Position numbers and translations under genes: made by a program
DNA from: Mesostigma viride
Taxonomy: Eukaryota; Streptophyta; Mesostigmatophyceae; Mesostigmatales; Mesostigmataceae
Assembly: GCA_009746045.1 (NCBI GenBank)
Contig: RPFO01000103.1
Location: 482,070 to 512,069, forward strand
Direction of reading: 5' to 3'
Length of the DNA: 30,000 bases
Notes under the pieces: generated by a model
What the model was told of the DNA's origin: nothing
The model's input: the letters and a program-made list of their open reading frames with translations, nothing else
Database searches by the model: none
Shown here: piece after piece, positions 19,501-28,500 of the stretch
Position numbering within the stretch: the first letter of the stretch is position 1
Layout: each line of letters begins with the position of its first letter

Positions 19501-22500
19501 GTAATCCTCTGCTTCTGGCGTCCGTAATCCTCTGCTTCTGGCGTCCGTAATCCTCTGCTTCTGGCGTCCGTAATCCTCTGCTTCTGGCGTCCCCAGGGCG
19601 ACCAGCCCCACTGCGGTTTCCCCGAGAAGAACTACACCAAGAACGCCGAGATCCTCGCGCGCAAGGTACAGGGCGGCGTAGATGCATGTCTTGAGTTGAC
19701 CCCACACTACCCAGCTATTGGCCTGCCAGCATAATTGTCAAGGCTGGGTAATGTGGGGCCAAGGCGCATGCAGTAGAACACGGAGAATGCCGCGACCCCG
19801 GCACGCAAGGCGACATGGTACCAAACATGCTGTCCTGTGCAATGCATGCTGAACCATGTACGCTATGTATGCTGTGCCGTGATGAGCGCCATCATGAGAA
19901 TGGTGGCCAGACATGCTGTACGTGAGAGTGGTGGTGGGCCCTGTGCAGCCGTGCAAGGAGCACGTGGTGTGATGGCCCCCAGAATGCTGCAGTTGTTGAG
20001 TGCATTGTACTGGTAACAAATACTGAGTTTGGAATATGTTTCGAATACGTTTCGAATACCCCTCGCAGGGGTACCGCGTGCTGGTCGTCGAGCAAACGGA
20101 GACGCCGCAGCAGCTGGAGGAGCGCAACCGGGCGAGCGGGGGAAGCAAGGACAAGGTGATTGGTAGTAGATTGCAAGAGTGGGTGTCAAAGCGGGGGCAG
20201 CAAGGACAACGTGAGTTGTAGTCGAACGCTAAATTGGGTCGAGTGCTAAAAGGGTGGGGGGGGGAGAGGGGGTGGGGGGGGGGGGGGGGGGAAGGGTTAA
20301 GTTGATTGTTTGCACGCGCCCATGAGTGGAGGGGCACAACCGGGCAACCAGGTATAGCAAGGTCAAGGTGATTTAAATTGGGACGACTTGGATAAAGACA
20401 CAGATGGGCCGTTCAGTGCTCCGTGGTCCCCCAACGGGGACACGAGACTAATTAATTAATTAAAGTAATTAATTAAGTAATTAATTCATTAATTCATTAA
20501 TTTAAGACACAGCTGCGCTATCATGCGGAGTTGGGGTTCTAGTTGGGGTAGCAAGGACAAGGTGGTTTAATATGGCACTACCTGGATTAAAGCACAGGTG
20601 TGCTTACGACTCTGAAGTGGCCTTGATGATGCTGTCACAGTCACGAGCCTTGAACCAACTACTAAAACGGATGCAACATTTACGACCCTCACGCAGCCTT
20701 TATAATGCTGTCGTGGGCATGGTTGAACCTTGAACCGTGTACCGCAGGTCGTGCGCCGCGAGGTGGTGGCGGCGCTGACCAAGGGCACGCTCGTGGATGG
20801 CGACATGCTGGCGGCGAGCCCCGACGCGTCCTACCTGCTCGCCATCACCGAGACGTTGCCAGAAGCGGACGATGCGCCGACGACATGCGCCGGCACCGCG
20901 TCGTCCTCCTCCCCCACGCCCACACCGTTATCATCGCCATCCTCCGGTGCGCAGCCTCACGACAGTCGGGCAGTGATCGGCGTCTGCTTCGTGGACACGG
21001 GGACCAGCCGCTTTCTGCTGGGGCAGTTTGAGGACGACGAGTTCCGAACGCACCTGCGCTCGCTGCTGGCGCAGCTGCGGCCTGTGGAGGTCGTGCGGCC
21101 GCGGGGAATGCTGTCGCCCGCCACCACGCGCGCGCTGCGCAACGGCCTGCGCAACCCGTTGTGGACGGACCTGCTTCCGGGGGCGGAGTTCTGGTCGCCG
21201 GCGCGCACGCGGCAGGAGCTGGCCAAGGGGGGGTACTTCACGCTGCCATCGGGCGGTGCGTGTGCTGGTACTCATACTGCTTCTATGTATGCTTTTCTGT
21301 AGGACATTGCCGTATTCTATGGGATAAGGATGTCGTGATGTATGCACCATACGGCCAAGGGGGATTTTTCTCTTCTTCTGACTGGCTCCTCTTAACCAAT
21401 CTACATACCAGTAGCTCCTCTAAACCTATCTAGATAGATCCCCTGTCTGTAACAATCTGCATACCAGTAGCTCCTCTAAACCTATCTAGATAGATCCCCT
21501 GTCTGTAACAATCTGCATACCAGTAGCTCCTCTAAACCTATCTAGATAGATCCCCTGTCTGTAACAATCTGCATACCAGTAGCTCCTCTAAACCTATCTA
21601 GATAGATCCCCTGTCTGTAACAATCTGCATACCAGTAGCTCCTCTAAACCTATCTAGATAGATCCCCTGTCTGTAACAATCTACATACCAGTAGCTCCTC
21701 TAAACCTATCTAGATAGATCCCCTGTCTGTAACAATCTGCATACCAGTAGCTCCTCTAAACCTATCTAGATAGATCCCCTGTCTGTAACAATCTGCATAC
21801 CAGTAGCTCCTCTAAACCTATCTAGATAGATCCCCTGTCTGTAACAATCTGCATACCAGTAGCTCCTCTAAACCTATCTAGATAGATCCCCTGTCTGTAA
21901 TAATGCCTCTGGACCTATGTTTTAACTGTCACTGTGTCGCCCTCGCCTTTGCTTCCCTTCCCTCCTTGAAACCGCAGGGGAATCTGCTGAGAACAATGAC
22001 GACGATGGTAATGACAAGGAGGCCATGCTCACAGACAATCTATCTAAACCTGTTCATATGCTGCTTTGCCCTCGCCTTTGCTTCCTTTCTCTCCTTTGAA
22101 CCGCAGGTGAAGCCGCTGATAATTCTGACGACGGCGGCAATGGCAAGGAGGCCGCGCCCGCCGGGGAGGCCTGCTGGCCCAAGAACCTGCGCACCATCCT
22201 CGCAGCAGGGGAGGGCGGTGCGCAAGCATTAAGCGCTCTGGGAGGCTGCGTGTGCTACCTGCGCCGGGCGCTGCTGGACAAGGAGCTGCTGGGGGTGGGC
22301 CGCTTGGAGCTGCTGCCCAGGGAGCAGCCAGGGGGGATCGTGGGCGATATGGGAGCGGGTGAGATGCAGCGGGGGGTAGTTCTTGGTAGCAGGGGCTAGG
22401 GCGTCTGGGACCCTAAGAGGGGGTTGGATTAGGAAAATGTTCGGTAGTTGTTGGGAGCCAAGCACGGAATATGTGGACTGTCGTGGATAAGCGCAGGTAT

Positions 22501-25500
22501 AACGCGGCCGGAGTGGATGTTGACTTCATACTACGACCGGGATGCATCAACTACACAGTTTGTGGATGCGGGATTCTCGAAGCATGCGCGAGTTGAAAAA
22601 CCAATTCGACTACACACGATACATGCGCAAGTTGAGATCCCTTTTGTCGATATCCCGGGTGCTCTGATGGAGTCTTTGGGTGGGTGGGTGAGTGGGCGGG
22701 TGGTGGGTCGGGTGGGGTGGCGTAGGGTTGGCTGGCGTGGGGAGTGGGGGAGGACATGTTCTGGGAAGTGTCATGTGTGCGCGGGCTGCATTCCACCATC
22801 ACCTTGTCCATGGGAGTAAAGAGCGGTCGTTTCACAAGTATACCAGTGCATAGTAGTATCACACTTCTACTGTCACACGTGATAGCGCCATCACAAGCAT
22901 GTCATCACAAGCATGCTATCACAAGTAGGCTATCACAAGTAGGCTATCACAAGTAGGCTATCACGAGTAGGCTATCACGAGTAGGCCATCACAAGTAGGC
23001 TATCACAAGTAGGCTATCACAAGTAGGCTATCACAAGTAGGCTGTCACAAGGATGCTAGTAGTGGGAAAGCTGCCGTACTTGCACGCATCCAGACTGCTG
23101 TAGACCCCCCCACGGCTTTCGTCGTAGTGTTTTACCTCGATCTCTTTACTCCAACACGCCCGCCCCCTCGTGCACCCGCAGCAGACGCATGAACTTCACG
23201 CGCAGGTAGCTTGGCATGAACACAGACGCATGAACTCCCACTGAACATCACGAGCCTACACCCTGCGCAGGTGACCTGGTTGAATGGTGCACCTCAGCTT
23301 TTTGTAGTATGCATTCATAATCAACAAAACCGCTTTGCAACCTGGACCCTATCTCAATAACGAACATTCTCTGTAATTTTTCTGAGTAATCACTTCTACA
23401 CCATGGACCCCACGTTGCAAGCACCGTTCATGTTTCTTATAAGTTACCGTGGGCTTGATCTTAACAATATTCGTTCGTAATGCTGACTTCTGCAACCTGG
23501 ACCTCAAGTCGGTGGCTACGGCTTGGCAAGACAACCCAAAGGGGGTGGATTAGGAAAATGTTAGGCAGACAAGAATGCTGACTTCTGCAACCTGGACCTC
23601 AAGTCAGTGGCAGAAAATAACGCTGACTTCTGCGATGAATCCATCCTGGACCCCGCATCACACATTACCAGGCGACCGGGAGACCCCCGCGGGACCTGAC
23701 GACTCCACCCCCTCCCTCGAGTCATCAGGCCTTCTCCGATCCCACGACCCTCACAGCCTGGAGGCTCAGCCCTTCCTTGAGCTCGACGGGTCGGCGCTGG
23801 AGAACCTGGAGGTGCTCGAGAATAATTCCGACGGCGGCTCCGCGGGCAGCCTGCTGGGCGTACTGGACCGCACGGCGACCCCCTTTGGCCGCCGGCTTCT
23901 TCGCTCGTGGCTCAGCCGGCCGCTCCGGGATATTGCTGGCATCAGCGCGAGACAGGACGCGGTGGCGGACCTCAAGGTAAATAATTTACTACGGCTACAG
24001 CAGTATAAAGTCTCAGCAGTATAAAGTCTACTATAGTTAATACTTCTATTAATGCACTGTACTAATTAAAAATGTATAGTACTACGACTAGTACCATAGT
24101 ATCTAAATTATTGATTTTTTTATTCGTCGATTCGTTCTGTGTGACTGGCTGTTTGATTTCGCTGCGGTTCTCAGGCGGGATCATGTCACCGACCTCATTT
24201 ATACGTAGATTTTTGTTCAATTTATTGACGCAGTTTATGAACTGTTTGGGGTACCCTCTTTGATGCTCTCAGGCAGGATGTGGTCGCTGACCCTGACGCT
24301 GAGGGGAAGGGGCGAAACGAGGATGGGGAAGGGAGGATGGGGAGGGTAGAAGAGTGGATGGGGAAGGGGCGAAGGAGGGGAGGGGGGGAAGGGGGGGGGG
24401 AAGGGGGGGGGGGGAAGGAAAGGGAAGGATGGGAAGGAAGGAGGCTAGCACAAGTGTTCGTTTGCACAGGTATATATATGTGAGAATGAACACGGTGGCC
24501 GGTTTCTAAATTATATAATCGTTCGCTAACCTCTCCAACATTTATCCTTCTACTTGTTAGACGAGCCTCTCCCATGCTTATTCTGCCAGATGTTAGACTA
24601 ACCTCTCCCATGCTTATTCTGCCAGATGTTAGACTAACCACTCCCATGCTTATTCTGCCAGATGTTAGACGAGCCTCTCCCATGCTTATTCTGCCAGATG
24701 TTAGACGAGCCTCTCCCATGCTTATTCTGCCAGATGTTAGACTAACCTCTCCCATGCTTATTCTGCCAGATCTTAGACCAACCTCTCCAACGTCCATATT
24801 CCGTTCGTTGCTATACTGACCTATCCCATGCTTATCCTCCTAATTGTTAGGTGAACCTCTACAACGGCTCCCCTCCCCCATTCTTGCGTCACGCTTGGAA
24901 CCCCCTACCTTCTGCCAGGGTGTCGCCCAGGACGCGCTGCAGGAGTCGCGTAAGCACCTGTCGCGGGTGGTGGACGTGGAGCGCATGCTGTCGCGGCTGC
25001 ATGCCAACTGGTGAGGGAGGCAAAGGCATATTTGGTGAGGCAGGCAAATGCATTTTGTACTTTGGGCTTGCCTAGGATGATCTCAGATGATCTCTGACTG
25101 CCCATGATGGCACCTTCCCCAGGGCAGCAGCACTAGGGCACCAACAAAATGCATCCCCCTCGGGGCAGCAGCCCTAGGGCACCAACGAAAGTACGTGGAG
25201 CGAATGTCGTCACGGCTGCAGGCTGACTGGTGAGGCCTGTGATGGTGCTGGCAGGGGGAGGCCATACGATGCATTACGATAGGGTGCAGCGCCATTCCAA
25301 CTAGGGGGCCAAGATACAGCACTATGATAGGGTGCAGCGCCATTCCAACTAGGGGGACAAGATACAGCATTACGATAGGGTGCAGTGCCATTCCAACTAG
25401 GGGGCCAAGACACAGCACTACGATAGGGTGCAGTGCCATTCCAACTAGGGGGACAAGATACAGCACTATTATAGGGTGCAGTGCCATATCCCAAGTGAAG

Positions 25501-28500
25501 CCTGTAGGCATTGTCGCAGCTGCACGCCGACTGGAGTAGGGGGGCAGGGCAAGTGTAGGGGGGCAGTTCCTGTGTTTGATTGAATACATTTTCTCGAAAC
25601 TTTTTTTGTTGTTTAATCGATTCGCTTCCTGCGTCCTTTCCTACGCACTTGTAAGGGGGGGCCCTTGGCTGAGAGGGGGTGGGTTCCATCATTTTAGCAT
25701 TTTCTTATTTCGCACCGTGGCATCTGTCGGCTCACTAAGCAGGAGGCCTCGTCATGCACCCTCCTCACCTGTCTCTAGTATCATAATCATCATAATTATT
25801 ATTACCAAATTTTCTGCTGGATTGCCTCGCCCGCTTCCCATGCCACCATCTCGCCCGCTTCCCCATGCCACCATCTCGCCCGCTTCCCATGCCACCATCT
25901 TGCCCGCTTCCCATGCCACCATCTCGCCCGCTTCCCATGCCACCATCTCGCCCGCTTCCCCATGCCACCATCTTGCCTGCTTCCCATGCCACCATCTCGC
26001 CCGCTTCCCACGTGCTGTGTGGCATCTGCCAGCTCATCCGGCAACGGCTCCAGTCTGCACTTTTAGGAGATATGTTTAAAGTTTTTGTATTAAACGGTCC
26101 AGCCATTATGAGAAAAAAAGGGGGGGTCACAACGCCTCGTTGGCCACCCTCTGTGCCATCAACAACTGCTCTAGTTTATAGTATCTCATGGCCCTACCTG
26201 CGTGTGTAGCTTTTGTATAGCCATGCTGATCTTCCTCCCTATGTGTTTCTCTTTACTTTCGCCTTTAGGTAGGTGCTGGAATACATAGTGGTGTGCAGGT
26301 GCACTTTGCGCACCCAGAGCAGGGGTAGTTTACACCCTACCCTTCGCAGGAAGTAGCCCAGAGTGTATTAAAAGCCATATACCCCTTCTCAGGGATATGT
26401 GCTACATATACTCCCAACGGAGTTATGTTCCAATCCAATTCAATTCAATTCAATTCACCCTTTGTGTGAACGGGACCCCTCATTGGTCCTCTGTGCTATC
26501 AATGATCTCTTGAGTCGACAGTACTACTATTTGTTCACTGGACCCCTCGTTGCCCCCGCCAGCTCATCCGGCGGTGGCTCAGGCCGCAACGCCTCATCGG
26601 TCGTCCTGTACGAGGACGCCTCGCGTAAGCGGCTGACCGAGTTCGTGTCCACGCTGCAGGGCTGCCGCGCGCTGCTGGCCGCGCTGCGGTGCTTCGAGGG
26701 ATGCTCTGACGAGCTGACGTCGGAGATGCTCCGGGACATCATCACGCCAGGTATAAGGGGATGGCCGCAGTACATAGTCAAAATATGTTACTATGAATGT
26801 GCTAGTGAGCTGACGTCAGAGGTGTCACGGAACATCAACACGCCAGGTACGCCAGGGTTGACAGCAGTAGCAACACCCTTGTGGGGTGTTTAAGGGGCAA
26901 CGGTGCATAAAATGCGTGACGCCACGTGACGCAATCGGGCCCCTCGTCCCTCTGCTTTTTGCCTCTTTTCTTCTTGCCGGTCACTTGTCACGATCCCTGG
27001 CCACCACTGCCCCTCGTCCTTCTGCCAACTTGCCTCTATTCGTCCTGCCTATTGCATGCCCCTCATCCCCATATCTACTCAGCGAAACTATAACTTAAGT
27101 ATGCATTATTGCTTGCCTGTATTCTTCCTGCCTATTGCTTGCCCCTTTTCCAGGCTGCGGCCGCGCGCCTCGACCCTATCTCATCGCTGCGTTTGTTTTG
27201 CCGATTGCGTGCCATCAGCCATTCACATCGCACTTTGCCTATTTTTATCCCAGGCGCCTGCTGCCCCTCGACCCTAACACATATAGTAGTATTTTTTTTC
27301 CTTCTGCTTTGCCTATTTGTGTCCCAGGCCGCCGCTGCCCCTCGACCCTTGACGCCAAGCTGCAGCATTTCCAGGATGGCTTTGACTGGGCGGAGGCGGT
27401 CAAGGAAGGCCGCATCATCCCCTCGGCGGCAGGGATGGACGAAGACTTCGATGCCGCGCAGGCTGAGATCTCGCGTATTGAGGCGGAGCTGAACGAGTTT
27501 CTGAAGACGCAGCGAAAGGCGCTCGGTGGGAGCTCCGAGGTGGGCGGGCGATAGTTAACCAAAAACGTGGCTTAATGATGATAAAGGAAGCTGATAGTAA
27601 GGGGGTGCATCCGAAACCAAGAACGAAGCTTATTAAAGATAAAGGGAGCGAAAGAAAGGAATGGAAGAAATGAGGTGGGGGGTGAAACGAGACCAAAAAC
27701 ATGATAGCTTATTGAAGATAAAGGGAGCTAAAGGATTAGATTCAAGAAATAGAGGTAGCAGCCGAATCTAAAACCAAAAACACAGCTTAATAAAGTAAGG
27801 AAGCTAAAGAAAGAAATGGAAGAAAATGAGGGTGAGACAAAACCAGAAACATATCTGAATAACAATAAAGGAAGCTGAAGAAAGAAAGAAAAGAACTAGA
27901 GGTAGGACGCAAAACTAAACCACAAACAGCACGGCGTGGGGCATGTGCAGCTTACTACTACTATTTAAAGGGAGTTAATAAATAATAATAAAAAGTTGCA
28001 TCGATACAATTAAGAAATAACGCTAAAAGGAAGCTGATTACAGCTACACTTGCTGAATTTAGCCTAAATAAGAATGAAATTGAGCTGGGGGGGGGGGGGC
28101 GGGTCTGAAGAGAGAGGGCGGGGGCTCAGTCAGGGAGAGACAAAGGAGGGACGCTGGGGGGAACTGTGGATAATCGCCGAGGTAGGTGAGTGGGGGGTGT
28201 GGGTATGGGGGGTGTTGGGGAAGTTAGTGGTAAGGGGGGAGTGTACCAAGGAGCTGTTTAGTGTTAGAATACAGATCACAGTTATATGTATTACTATCAT
28301 GATAGATAGATTTGTGGCGTGGATAAATAATAGCTGTAGATAACAGATTTGTTACAACTAAAGATTGATTTGTGGCATAGCCTAAAGGTGGCATTGACTT
28401 TGGAGCGCGTCTGCCTTGTCTAACGAAGTGCCCTCATCATCAGGTCCATATCATCAATTAGGACGTTATCATCAATTAGGCAACCATGTGCTGCCTTGTC

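Larger units (their letters stand above)
20191..20570 (+). repeat. Three decayed copies of the exon 7 3' end
   Basis: GCGGGGGCAGCAAGGACAAC (20191), GCACAACCGGGCAACCAGGT then ATAGCAAGGTCAAGGTGATT (20333-20372), and GGGGTAGCAAGGACAAGGTG (20547) repeat exon 7's end and donor. The second and third also share the intron sequence after the donor, so the duplicated unit extended into the intron. Confidence 0.88.
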
